NCBI RefSeq assembly: GCF_903166585.1
Contig: NZ_CAESCM010000011.1
Location: 18,204 to 82,203 of the forward strand
DNA length: 64,000 nucleotides
Direction of reading: 5' to 3'
Origin: Pedobacter ghigonis
GTDB taxonomy: Bacteria > Bacteroidota > Bacteroidia > Sphingobacteriales > Sphingobacteriaceae
Positions 34,855 through 43,804 of the stretch are shown here, piece by piece. Numbering within the stretch: the stretch's first letter is position 1; each line of letters opens with the position of its first letter. Under the pieces are notes generated by a model. The model searched no databases, was not told the DNA's origin, and saw nothing but the letters and a program-made list of their open reading frames with translations. A program made the position numbers and the translations under genes.

Positions 34855-37644
34855 TTATGCAGCTATTCTTTGAATAACTGTAATTATTTCTTCAATTTCT
34901 TTTTGCGAGAACACACCTAATATACCTAGTGGATGCAATTGTGTAAATGGTGGATTTATCAAGTCCTTCTTTTCAATTTTTCCTTTGTCAATCAAGTACT
35001 TTTTCAAAACCGTCATAAATTCAATTTGATTACTTGAAAGGTTGTTGTGCAATTTGATAAATTCATCAAAAGCCAAAGTCACGGTTTCTTCAAAAGAGTG
35101 TACTGCTTCAACTTGTAAGATGTGTTTGATAAACTGTAAAAACTTGGCGTGTTGGTTTCCATAAACTCGTTGCAATAGTTTTTCGGTAACGAAAGGGTCT
35201 TTTTCGTTCATCATTTCCGCAAGCTCATTCAATTCTTGCTCAGTTATTGATTCCCCTGATTTAATCCTTTTCAAAATCGGATTTTGGTTAGCCAATTGTT
35301 GAACCATTGCTTCAACCATTTCTTTGTATCGGCTTACACTCACCAATTCATTTTCAGGACCAAACTCAATCATTTCCTTTTTGTATGTCACATCTTTAAG
35401 ATTCAAACTTTCCTGTTCGTCACCACCGTCAAATCGTTGGCGGTATCTCATTAATGGTGCAACTTTATCAATGATTAATTTAAGGTCTCTGTCAGTTGGG
35501 TTTGTCCAAAAGCTGTTTTTTAAAGCTCGGTTGATGGTTTCTTTTTCTTTCGCAACGACACCAATATTTAAAGGTAATTCTGCAATTTGTGTAACGATTA
35601 ATTCCTTTAGGTTTTCAATGTCTTGTTCTTCGCTATTTAATTGAGCAATGGTAAATTCAACAATATCTTTTTCAAATCGCATTGCTTTGAAATCAACCGA
35701 GGATAAAGCCCTTAATATGGGTGCAATTGTTTGTTCAAGGAATTGAATTTTATCTTCATTCAGTTCATTCCAAAAATTAGGCTCATAAACTTTTTCCAAA
35801 TCCGTTGCATTGTCTTGAACTACTACATTGTTTTTTGGCAGAGAGTTAATTAGTTTTTCTAATTCTAATTTCTCGGAGTTTGCAATTTCAGAATTTCGTT
35901 CACGAGCAACTTTTAATTTTTCCAATCGCATTTTAAAGAGTCGAACAGGCAATGCTGTTTGCGTTGAGTTTTCCTTTCCTTTTGGATTAAGTTTGAAATA
36001 TTCAAAGTTGTCCCAACAATCAATGATTAGGAATTTGTCTTTGTCGTGACACCAGCTTCTTCTTTGATTCGGATTTAAAACTCTTGTTCCCCTTCCAATC
36101 ATTTGCCAAAACTTGGTATAAGAAAAAATCGGTTTTGCAAATACCAAATTTACTAATTCAGGAATGTCAATTCCTGTATCAAGCATATCAACACTGATGG
36201 CAACTCTTGGAAAGTCGTTATTTCTAAATTGGTCTAATAAACCACCTTTGCCGTAAACTCTTGGGTCGTCTGAAACAATCACTTTGGCTATTTCACCTGC
36301 ACCTTGCGGATAGAATTGGTCAAACACTTCTTTAATTCTCCTTGCGTGTTTCATTGTCATACAAAAGAAAATGGTTTTGCCTGGCAAAACTCCATTAGGG
36401 TCTTTTATACATTCTTCCCAAAATTCACGAACTATCAGAGCATTTGTTCCTTTGTTTGTAACCGCTTTTTCAATTTCTGTTCCTTCAAAATTTATTTCAA
36501 TCGGGTCTTTTCCTTCTGCAATTAATTTTCTTTGGTCTTCCTCACTTATAGTATTGAGATGAATTCCTTCCTGTTGAAACTTGGTTGTCAATTTCATCAC
36601 TTCGAAATTTGACAAGTAGGGTGGTTTGTTATTTACAGCATCTTCAAACGTATATGCAAAGGTTGGTAAACCATCTTCACACTCAAACAATTCAAATGTG
36701 TTATGGTCAACTGCATCAGTTGGTGTTGCTGTCAAGCCAAGCACAATTGTATTGAAGTAGTTGAGTACGTTTTGATAAACATTGTAAATAGAACGGTGAC
36801 TTTCATCAATAACAATCAAATCAAAAAAGTGGGGCGATAAGCCGCCTTTTTCATTTTCAATGATGTTTAACATTGTCGGATATGTTGAAACATAAATCCG
36901 TCTATCAGTTACTATTTTGGTTTCGCCAGTTTGTGGCCAAACAGAATATTGAGGTGCATTTTCTTTAAAGGCTTCGATTGCTTGGTCTCTTAAAGCAATT
37001 CTGTCCACTAAAAATAAAACTCTTGAAATCCAACTTGCTCGCATTAAACCGTCAACCATTGCAATACAAGTTCTTGTCTTGCCTGTTCCTGTTGCCATAA
37101 TCAAAAGGAATTTTCTTTTCCTTTCTTCCATGGCTTCAAATACAGCTCTGATAGCTTGTATTTGATAAGGTCTGCCAGCAATATTTGTATTTATTAATTC
37201 ATCTGCCAATGGTTTTTTGTTCTTGCGAATGAATACCATTCTTTCAAGGTCGGAACGTGTCGGAAAAGCAAAAATCTTTCTTGGGGAGTAATTTTCTAAG
37301 TCCCAAAAATAAATATCACTTCCATTAGTGTACATACAAAACGGCAAATCACAATTGTATTGTTTTTGAATATTGTAAGAGTATTGTTTTGCTTGTTCTT
37401 CACCAATTCTAGCATCTACAGTAGTTTTCTTAGCTTCAATCACTGCTAAAGGTTTACCATCTCTTCCTAATAAAACATAGTCGCTAAACTCGTTATTCTT
37501 AATCCTTGTATTGTTCTTCGAGTAACCATTAGAATCTATAATAAAAAACTCTTCAACGACTTGAGTGCGGTCTGCTATATTCCACCCAGCTGATTGTAAA
37601 CGTTGATCAATGATAAGTTTGCGAGTAGTTTTTTCGTCTTTCAA
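34855..37644 (-). CDS. hsdR: Type I restriction endonuclease subunit
   Basis: The protein has 929 residues. The N-terminal nuclease shows Asp55 with EAK at 70-72. The SF2 translocase has Walker A MATGTGKT (183-190), VIDESH and helicase motifs LGLTATPTD and VAISVDMLDTGIDIPELVN, ending with a helicase motif VI-like QMIGRGTR. The C-terminal ~350 residues are helical. It translocates DNA and cuts unmodified DNA. It is first gene of the five-gene operon; the upstream minus-strand word TAAATTTG (37766-37759) fits a -7 box ~115 bp away. Confidence 0.94.
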   Translation of the reverse strand: MKDEKTTRKLIIDQRLQSAGWNIADRTQVVEEFFIIDSNGYSKNNTRIKNNEFSDYVLLGRDGKPLAVIEAKKTTVDARIGEEQAKQYSYNIQKQYNCDLPFCMYTNGSDIYFWDLENYSPRKIFAFPTRSDLERMVFIRKNKKPLADELINTNIAGRPYQIQAIRAVFEAMEERKRKFLLIMATGTGKTRTCIAMVDGLMRASWISRVLFLVDRIALRDQAIEAFKENAPQYSVWPQTGETKIVTDRRIYVSTYPTMLNIIENEKGGLSPHFFDLIVIDESHRSIYNVYQNVLNYFNTIVLGLTATPTDAVDHNTFELFECEDGLPTFAYTFEDAVNNKPPYLSNFEVMKLTTKFQQEGIHLNTISEEDQRKLIAEGKDPIEINFEGTEIEKAVTNKGTNALIVREFWEECIKDPNGVLPGKTIFFCMTMKHARRIKEVFDQFYPQGAGEIAKVIVSDDPRVYGKGGLLDQFRNNDFPRVAISVDMLDTGIDIPELVNLVFAKPIFSYTKFWQMIGRGTRVLNPNQRRSWCHDKDKFLIIDCWDNFEYFKLNPKGKENSTQTALPVRLFKMRLEKLKVARERNSEIANSEKLELEKLINSLPKNNVVVQDNATDLEKVYEPNFWNELNEDKIQFLEQTIAPILRALSSVDFKAMRFEKDIVEFTIAQLNSEEQDIENLKELIVTQIAELPLNIGVVAKEKETINRALKNSFWTNPTDRDLKLIIDKVAPLMRYRQRFDGGDEQESLNLKDVTYKKEMIEFGPENELVSVSRYKEMVEAMVQQLANQNPILKRIKSGESITEQELNELAEMMNEKDPFVTEKLLQRVYGNQHAKFLQFIKHILQVEAVHSFEETVTLAFDEFIKLHNNLSSNQIEFMTVLKKYLIDKGKIEKKDLINPPFTQLHPLGILGVFSQKEIEEIITVIQRIAA

Positions 37645-37888
37645 TCTTTGTCAAAATATATGATATCAATAAAAAAGCGTTAATAGCGCTAAAGTATATA
37701 ATTAATCTAAGAAATGCGAAATCATAAAAAAGAGTTAATGTTTTGGTTGTTACCTTGACAAATTTAGTCTATAGATTTTATGATTTATGTTTTAAGATTC
37801 AATTAATAATCGGAAGTAAGTTGGATAAATCATCTTATACTTTTTTTAATCCCGAAAAACTCCCATACTTGTAAAAAGTCAGCAAGAA

Positions 37889-38110
37889 ATGAACAGAAAC
37901 GAACTTACCAAAATCACATATTCAGCCTGTTATACTGTAAATGGAATTAAGTATAATAAAACTCCGATATCTGGTAAATTTCATAAGTGGGCTGATGATC
38001 CCATCTATGAAAATGAGAAATGGTTTGCAAGAACCGTTGGGATTGTTGAAGACGAAAATGGAAAAGTTTTTAAAGCGCCATGTGACGCTATTTGCTTTTT
38101 AGATGTTTAG
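37889..38110 (+). CDS. Small hypothetical protein
   Basis: The frame encodes 73 residues: Lys- and Trp-rich, no signal or TM, three Cys (SACYTV, KAPCDAICF). FHKWADDPIYENEKWFARTVGIVED looks like a small beta-sheet domain. It is not recognised. It is divergent from hsdR. In the island context it may be a small regulator or anti-restriction-related protein, but nothing supports a specific role. Confidence 0.5.
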   Translation: MNRNELTKITYSACYTVNGIKYNKTPISGKFHKWADDPIYENEKWFARTVGIVEDENGKVFKAPCDAICFLDV

Positions 38111-38207
38111 AGGTAAAGTATATTCCTGCATTGTTTAAAGAAATATTCGGAATGATGCTAATGAATACATTCACAGAGGTGGGTTTTCATATATATTAAG
38201 ATATTTA

Positions 38208-38456
38208 TTATGCCAAGAATAAATTTTGTATTTTCTCAATTTCTGCAACCACCCCTATGATCACCTTAACATTCCTATCTTCTAAACTTTCGAACAGTTC
38301 TCTACTAAAGAAAAAGTGTTCTCCCTCCTCAATTGTATCTGACCATTCTTTTAATTCCCCAGTGATAGCTAAATCAAAAATCTTTTGAATAAGCTTATGC
38401 TTTATTTCAATTAAAATCTCAACCGTTTCAGAAATATTGGTTTGGTAATCATTCAT
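38208..38456 (-). CDS. Small hypothetical helical protein
   Basis: The frame encodes 82 residues, mostly helical and acidic, ending in a hydrophobic IEKIQNLFLA. It has no motif and no operon partner. Confidence 0.42.
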   Translation of the reverse strand: MNDYQTNISETVEILIEIKHKLIQKIFDLAITGELKEWSDTIEEGEHFFFSRELFESLEDRNVKVIIGVVAEIEKIQNLFLA

Positions 38457-38660
38457 ATATTAAGGAATGGAACTATCATAATTTCCATCTCCCTAAATAT
38501 AAAAAGAAGTGTCCAGTTACATTGTAATAACTTAAAAAGGCATTAGATTCCTTTGATTTAATACATTTATTAAGCGTAAACGATAAATTACCTTAACATT
38601 GGAAAAAACTTGTTTAAAACATAAATTTTAAAATCAGTTGTTTAAACAAAAAAATAAAAA

Positions 38661-38708
38661 CCTTTATATAGTTTAAATACTCCGCAAGCAAATCAAACTA
38701 TATAAAGG
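38661..38708 (-). terminator. Rho-independent terminator of the lipoprotein pair
   Basis: A perfect 14-bp stem pairs 38661-38674 with 38695-38708. On the minus strand it is followed by TTTTTATTTTTTT. It starts 6 bp after the stop of the lipoprotein gene at 38715. Confidence 0.85.
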
Positions 38709-38714
38709 CTAATA

Positions 38715-39134
38715 TTATTTTACCCTCTCAAGCTCCATTTCCTCGTCAGGCATTTCTAAAGTTAAATGATCTGAAGTTAGATCATATTTCAGTCGAGTAG
38801 TTGAATCATCAGAATTAACACCGATAAGCGTATTTTCATCTTGTTGTACAAGCCCTTGTTTAACAATCTCAAAATCCTTTTTAACAAGCAAGTATTTATC
38901 ATCATTTTTAGTAATGTCAAACAACTTCCCTTTACTAATATTTCTTTGTCCCGTAAGCGCTTCCAACTTGCCTTTTGAAGTAATGACAACCCATTCTCCG
39001 CAAAACTTTTGCTCTGTTGATAGTGATTCTTTGTTTTCTGATGCCGAAGACTCCTGATTTGTAGCTATTGTAGTGTTATTGCAAGAATACATTAACAATA
39101 AGAATGCAGCACAATAAAAGTAATTTTTGTTCAT
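38715..39134 (-). CDS. Hypothetical lipoprotein, gene 2 of pair
   Basis: The protein has 139 residues. The signal is MNKNYFYCAAFLLLMYSC with lipobox Cys18. The mature part has FCGEWVVITSKGKLEALTG and later beta strands, possibly lipocalin-like. It lies 15 bp after the neighbouring lipoprotein gene and is closed by a strong terminator. Confidence 0.62.
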   Translation of the reverse strand: MNKNYFYCAAFLLLMYSCNNTTIATNQESSASENKESLSTEQKFCGEWVVITSKGKLEALTGQRNISKGKLFDITKNDDKYLLVKKDFEIVKQGLVQQDENTLIGVNSDDSTTRLKYDLTSDHLTLEMPDEEMELERVK

Positions 39135-39149
39135 AATATGGTTATTAAT

Positions 39150-39647
39150 TTAAAAGTTAGAAATTAAACCGGCAAGCTTGTTAACCCTCGCCGAATCAAT
39201 CAATACATAATCTAGTAGCTTCCATCCACTATCTCTTTTTTCAAAATATGCTTTCCCTAGTACTTTGTATCCCCAGCCTACTTTAGTGAAATTTTGATTA
39301 GTAATATCCACACAATTTGAAATTTTAAAGCTTAATGGATATGATACCGTTTCAATACCTCTAGACAAATCTGATGAAGAAGTAATTTTTAATGGGGCGT
39401 CTTCCCAACAGCAGTTTTTTTCTGCAGAAATAAATCCTTTGAATTCAAGCTCATAAAGACTGTTTGTTGATTGAATTTCTTTGCCATCCAGTTTTTCAAA
39501 ATCATTGAACTTAAGAAGCCCTTGAGATGCAGTATTTACATCTAAGGAAATACGTTCAAAAACATCATTACCTCTTTTCTGATCGCCTGAGCAGCCTGCA
39601 ATTAAAATGTAAGTGGTGAGAACGCTAAATAAATAGTTTTTTTTCAT
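39150..39647 (-). CDS. Hypothetical lipoprotein, gene 1 of pair
   Basis: The protein has 165 residues. The signal ends LIAGC (Cys19). The mature region has a Cys pair (KNCCWEDAPL) and ends in a KVLGKAYFEKRDSGWKLLDYVL segment resembling NTF2-like lipoproteins. It is unassigned. The gene is divergent from the HTH gene 86 bp away. Confidence 0.6.
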   Translation of the reverse strand: MKKNYLFSVLTTYILIAGCSGDQKRGNDVFERISLDVNTASQGLLKFNDFEKLDGKEIQSTNSLYELEFKGFISAEKNCCWEDAPLKITSSSDLSRGIETVSYPLSFKISNCVDITNQNFTKVGWGYKVLGKAYFEKRDSGWKLLDYVLIDSARVNKLAGLISNF

Positions 39648-39733
39648 TTAATATTTTTCGATAAATATATAAAGAATTTACACATACATGTATGGGTGAA
39701 TAAAATTTTCTGTGTCCCGTTATTGCGCCTAAT

Positions 39734-39976
39734 ATGGCCGACAAAATTATTCACACAAAAATTGAGTTGTTTGTAATCTCCGAAATAAAAAGAAAGCGAG
39801 AAGAGATCGGATTGTCTCAAGCAGATTTTGCATTCCAAATGAATGTATCATATGGCTTTATTGGAAACGTAGAAAGTACAAAATACAGAGCAAAGTACAA
39901 TCTCAATCATATCAACCAAGCAGCTAAAATCTTCAAGTGTTCAGTAAAAGATTTTTTTCCTGTCGATCCATTTTAA
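39734..39976 (+). CDS. XRE-family HTH regulator
   Basis: The protein has 80 residues and is nearly all one HTH_3 domain: VISEIKRKREEIGLSQADFAFQMNVSYGFIGNVESTKYRAKYNLNHINQAAKIFKCSVKDFFP. It could be a control protein for the restriction genes, as XRE C-proteins often are, but it is some distance from them. It is more likely a regulator of the divergent lipoprotein pair or of the island. Confidence 0.8.
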   Translation: MADKIIHTKIELFVISEIKRKREEIGLSQADFAFQMNVSYGFIGNVESTKYRAKYNLNHINQAAKIFKCSVKDFFPVDPF

Positions 39977-40126
39977 AACTCAGTTTTAAAGCATAAAACT
40001 TAGGTTACTTTTTAACTTAAAATATAACCTACTATTGATTTTCAATAAGTTACAATAAATTGTATTAAAAACACCAGAAATTACGAGTGTTTTTGCGGTA
40101 TTTGCATAATTAAACGATCCACTAAG

Positions 40127-40860
40127 ATGCCACAAAACGAAATTGAAACACACCCGTATCTTCAAGATGGACTTATCCCAAATGCAACAAAACTCATTTT
40201 AGGGAGCTTTCCAGTTTATGAATGTACAGATGATGATAACCCCTTAAAAAAAGATATGCGATTAAAAAAAGGATCACAACGGTTTTTTTACGGCAGCAGT
40301 AAAAACAAATTTTGGGAAAAATACAGTAACAGTTTAGATTCGACCATCCTTCGTCCGTGGGATAGAGACAAAATTTTAATTAGCTTAAAGAAACATCAAA
40401 TTGCAATATCTGATACAATAATATCCTGTGATCGCTTCATTGTAAAAAAAGGTGTAGAAAATGGCCTTAGTAGTGAAGATTCTGCTTTACATAATATTGT
40501 CATAATGAAGACGCAATAATTAACCTTTTTAATCAAGGCGTAACTAAAGTTATGTGTACGTCAAAAGGCGTACTTAGTACGCTTCATAAAATTATGATTA
40601 GAAATGGCGGAAAAGTTGACTTAATATTATCTACCAATTTTCAGTATAGCTTCTTAAAAGCAATCAACGGTAATCTGACGGGAGATTTTAAACCAATAAC
40701 AATTTCGTTTAATATTGCAGAAAAAACCATTACAGCACTTGCTGTCCCATCCCCAGGTTCATTTCAACGGCAACTCAAACATTTTGGTTTTAATAATGGT
40801 GAGGCGAAAAATTACGCAGATCAATATTTTAATAGAGCATTTAATTGGCTAAATGAATAA
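40127..40860 (+). pseudogene. Uracil-DNA-glycosylase-like gene with a frameshift
   Basis: The first frame (40127-40519) opens with TKLILGSFP and continues FFYGSSKNKFWEKY, a pattern seen in UDG-superfamily-like proteins, then stops. A second frame picks up without interruption of meaning, HNEDAIINLFNQGVTKVMCTSKGVLSTLHK, to 40860. The shift lies near 40492-40500 and is repaired by adding one base. The whole would be about 244 residues. It is probably broken unless it is a sequencing error. The glycosylase call is tentative. Confidence 0.62.
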
Positions 40861-40950
40861 CGTGTTTAAACTAATAAATGCCCAAAGTGGTATAATTGAT
40901 CCGTCAATACAAAAGACTTTGTTAAATACGAAAATAATAAGGTAAAACAA

Positions 40951-40980
40951 AAAAGGCGAAAGTGTTATCTTTCGCCTTTT
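40951..40980. terminator. Bidirectional terminator
   Basis: A perfect 12-bp stem pairs 40951-40962 with 40969-40980 around loop TGTTAT. It opens with A and closes with T, and lies between convergent genes ending at 40860 and 40983. Confidence 0.88.
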
Positions 40981-40982
40981 AA

Positions 40983-41939
40983 TTAATGAAAATCTTCAAC
41001 CGCACATTTTGCTGCCTCATCCAATCTTTTTTCTAATTCAAGCAACATCGCAGGTACTTTACTAGACTGTGTTTTAGATGCTATAGCTTTTACAACAGTC
41101 TTTAAGTTTGATGATTGAGCTGGGTATTTAAAAACATTTCTTGCTTTCGCTTCCTGAATCATATTTATTATCCTTCCAAAACCACCTAAACTTTTCATTC
41201 CGTGGATAGCTAAGAAATCTCTAAAGCCACTCGCTGTATGGAAAAAGCTGTCTTCTGGAATGTTCAGTTCCATATCCTTTGGTATTAGATCAAAACTTTT
41301 ACGCCAATAATCAACCAATAAAGGATAATTATTGATTATATCAACGAGTTTTGCCCTTTTAACGTCTAATCTCTTCGAGATTTCCATGTTTCGGTTCATT
41401 CGAAATTCGTAACGAAGAACGTTTCTGTTCACAAGATCAGCATTTATTGACACTTGGGTTTTCTTCTCCTTAACTACTTTATCATATAGCAGAACAGTTC
41501 TGTTTTTATTTCTGAAATACAGTCCATTATCATCCTCTCTTCGTTTTAAAAAGCCACCTTTTATTAATAATGGATAATAACTCTCTGGTTTGAAGTTCAT
41601 GAAGAGATTATCAGCTAGGTCAATTCTTCTAACTATCGCTTCTTCTAAGTCTATTCCGAGTAGTCCTTCTAATTCCAAAATTGCTTGAACAAAATCAGGG
41701 TACGATAATGTTTTTTGATTGTTACCATAGTAGAACTTACAGATACTCCCATTTATTGTAATGGAATTATTATTTATTCGAATGCCAAAGTTCTTTATGT
41801 TGCCACTAAAAAATTCATCTCCAGTAATCTTACTTGTTAATTTATCAGGTTTTTGATTGAACAGACTTAAAATATGATTAAACTGTTTCTTGTTATTAGT
41901 AAAATCCAATGCTAAGAACAAAATTAATGTATCAATCAC
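40983..41939 (-). CDS. Replication-initiator-like protein of the island
   Basis: The protein has 318 residues. It begins MIDTLILFLALDF and contains the run VRRIDLADNLFMNF and NVLRYEFRMNR. This resembles phage/plasmid replication proteins of the gene II/X type common in Bacteroidota integrative elements. It lies 3 bp after the 41943 gene in an operon with the excisionase-like gene. The nickase Tyr cannot be assigned by eye, so a role in replication or mobilisation is a family-level guess. Confidence 0.5.
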   Translation of the reverse strand: MIDTLILFLALDFTNNKKQFNHILSLFNQKPDKLTSKITGDEFFSGNIKNFGIRINNNSITINGSICKFYYGNNQKTLSYPDFVQAILELEGLLGIDLEEAIVRRIDLADNLFMNFKPESYYPLLIKGGFLKRREDDNGLYFRNKNRTVLLYDKVVKEKKTQVSINADLVNRNVLRYEFRMNRNMEISKRLDVKRAKLVDIINNYPLLVDYWRKSFDLIPKDMELNIPEDSFFHTASGFRDFLAIHGMKSLGGFGRIINMIQEAKARNVFKYPAQSSNLKTVVKAIASKTQSSKVPAMLLELEKRLDEAAKCAVEDFH

Positions 41940-41942
41940 TTT

Positions 41943-42512
41943 TTAATGATCCGTTAAAAGGTTTATATTAATATTATATCCATCACAATCTCGGTATCCC
42001 TTTATTGCAGGTCGATAACTCGAGTAATAATACCTGTACCAGAACAAATTAAAATTACAAAGTTCATTTTGTAATTCACCATCGATAAATTCAATAAACA
42101 AGCTCTCACGTGATGGATATTGATTTTCGAATATGTAAACTTCAAAAATCAGATCTTTGGTAACCTTAAACAGAATTAAATCATCTAAACCTTTTCTAAA
42201 CTTGCCACTCCCTAGCCAACAAATATCATTAGTTAGTTCATTACTGAAATAATTTACAATACTCATTTGCCCAGTATCGCCAGTTTGTTGTAAAATACAA
42301 ATCGGCATTACGCTTTGATGGTATTTTGCTGAAATAATATATTGGGTAGTTTTTCCCAGCAACGCTGCCAAATTAACTCGTTTAACCTCAATATTATCAC
42401 ATTCAAAAATTTCATTAAATGCTATATGGTTATGCACTTTTTCAATTGGAATGATTGAAAAGCTATCTCCCGACTTGGGAAATAGCTCAAATTTGTAGTA
42501 AGCATTAACCAT
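41943..42512 (-). CDS. Hypothetical protein, middle gene of the rep operon
   Basis: The protein has 189 residues from the ATG at 42512, which overlaps the HTH-gene stop by 8 bp; ATGs at 42527 and 42575 are alternatives. It is rich in aromatic residues (FNLFWYRYYYSSYRP) and beta-prone. I do not recognise a family. Coupling on both sides puts it in the excisionase-to-replication operon. Confidence 0.55.
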   Translation of the reverse strand: MVNAYYKFELFPKSGDSFSIIPIEKVHNHIAFNEIFECDNIEVKRVNLAALLGKTTQYIISAKYHQSVMPICILQQTGDTGQMSIVNYFSNELTNDICWLGSGKFRKGLDDLILFKVTKDLIFEVYIFENQYPSRESLFIEFIDGELQNELCNFNLFWYRYYYSSYRPAIKGYRDCDGYNININLLTDH

Positions 42513-42795
42513 TATATCTACCTCCATTAAATGATTTAGAAGTGGTATAATTAATTGCTTCCTGTTCGATATCATCTACTGTTGAAATTTTATTTTTCAA
42601 AAGCCATGCATCAATTTCGTCTTTTTTAAAGATTAAGATCTTGCCTGATGGCTTGTAGTGTGGAAGCTGACCAGATGCCGTTTTTTTGTAGACCCACGAC
42701 TTTGATAATCCTGTATATCTGCTAAGATCATTGATATTGAAAATAGATTTCTGATTAAGGAGCAAATCCTCAATATGTTCTAAAGTGTTTTTCAT
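42505..42795 (-). CDS. Excisionase-like helix-turn-helix protein
   Basis: The protein has 96 residues. INDLSRYTGLSKSWVYKKTASGQLPHYKPSGKILIFKKDEIDAWLL is the winged-helix HTH_17/MerR-like excisionase motif that ends in DEIDAWL. Such proteins direct excision by the neighbouring tyrosine integrase. It is first gene of a three-gene operon with the 41943 and replication-like genes. Confidence 0.85.
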   Translation of the reverse strand: MKNTLEHIEDLLLNQKSIFNINDLSRYTGLSKSWVYKKTASGQLPHYKPSGKILIFKKDEIDAWLLKNKISTVDDIEQEAINYTTSKSFNGGRYNG

Positions 42796-42911
42796 TTTTC
42801 TTCTTTTAAAATTTTATCATTATATCGGGTTAGCTAAGCCCTGTCCTCAATTGAAGCACAATGATAAATAGAGAAAGAAAATGATAGGGTTGGCAAAAGT
42901 TTTAAAAAGGG

Positions 42912-43802
42912 TTATTTTACTTTCAACCCTTTTAATTTTAGTAACAAGGTTTTTAAATGCGTAAAGTTTCTCGGGGCTTTTATAGGTTTTTGAGATTGGG
43001 ATTCCAAACTTTTATAATCAAATGGCGAACCATTTTCAGTTTCAAAATGATCAATTATTGTTTTCAATTTAGAATCGCTAAATATTTCTAAACCTGTAAT
43101 TTCTAAGAAAGGTACTCCGAAGAATAAATTTATAAGATTTGCATTTGATCCGATAAATTTGATTTTTTTCCCCTGTTTAACATTTTTAAAATGAGCCTCG
43201 AATTCGTCAAATGTATTGTCGATGTAATGTGTTATTAAACCATTAAAAATTATTTTAACGGCATCATCATTATTTACACCATAATTTAATCTAATAAAAA
43301 CGTTCGACTGAACATAACTAAAAGCCTCATCTTTAATAGGCATTTGGATATGGTAACTATGTGCAAATTCATTTACCAAACCTTCCATTGTGCTAAATGC
43401 GAAAATATAGGATAGCTGCATCCCTAATAGGAGGTCACCATCGACTAACACTCGATTATCCACTCCACTATATCTTTTAAGTAAAGTATCAGTTTCTTCT
43501 TTATTTTCAACATACAATTTTAAAGCTTGTTTAAATTGTGAAATAAATTTGAATTGCCTAGCGAGCACGCCTTGGCAAAAATTAACATAGGAGTTTTCTT
43601 TACTTGAAAACCCCTCTATTATTTCATCTTTAAACCAATTATGAACTGTATTTAATGTTTGATATGTATTCAATTGACTGCTAACTATATCAATGCACCT
43701 TTTCTTATGCTCTAGAGTTCTATCAAAAAAAAAGGTATTGTAATGCCTGCGCGATGCAGAAAATAGTTGGTCAATTTTTTTTATATAATGATACGAATCC
43801 AT
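42912..43802 (-). CDS. Unrecognised protein downstream of the integrase
   Basis: The protein has 296 residues, mostly helical, Lys/Asn/Phe-rich, no TM or signal. QLSYIFAFSTMEGLVNEFAHSYHIQ and RNFTHLKTLLLKLKG stand out. It begins 2 bp after the integrase stop and is likely cotranscribed. Its function is unknown; an accessory gene of the element is likely. Confidence 0.55.
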   Translation of the reverse strand: MDSYHYIKKIDQLFSASRRHYNTFFFDRTLEHKKRCIDIVSSQLNTYQTLNTVHNWFKDEIIEGFSSKENSYVNFCQGVLARQFKFISQFKQALKLYVENKEETDTLLKRYSGVDNRVLVDGDLLLGMQLSYIFAFSTMEGLVNEFAHSYHIQMPIKDEAFSYVQSNVFIRLNYGVNNDDAVKIIFNGLITHYIDNTFDEFEAHFKNVKQGKKIKFIGSNANLINLFFGVPFLEITGLEIFSDSKLKTIIDHFETENGSPFDYKSLESQSQKPIKAPRNFTHLKTLLLKLKGLKVK

Positions 43803-43804
43803 AA

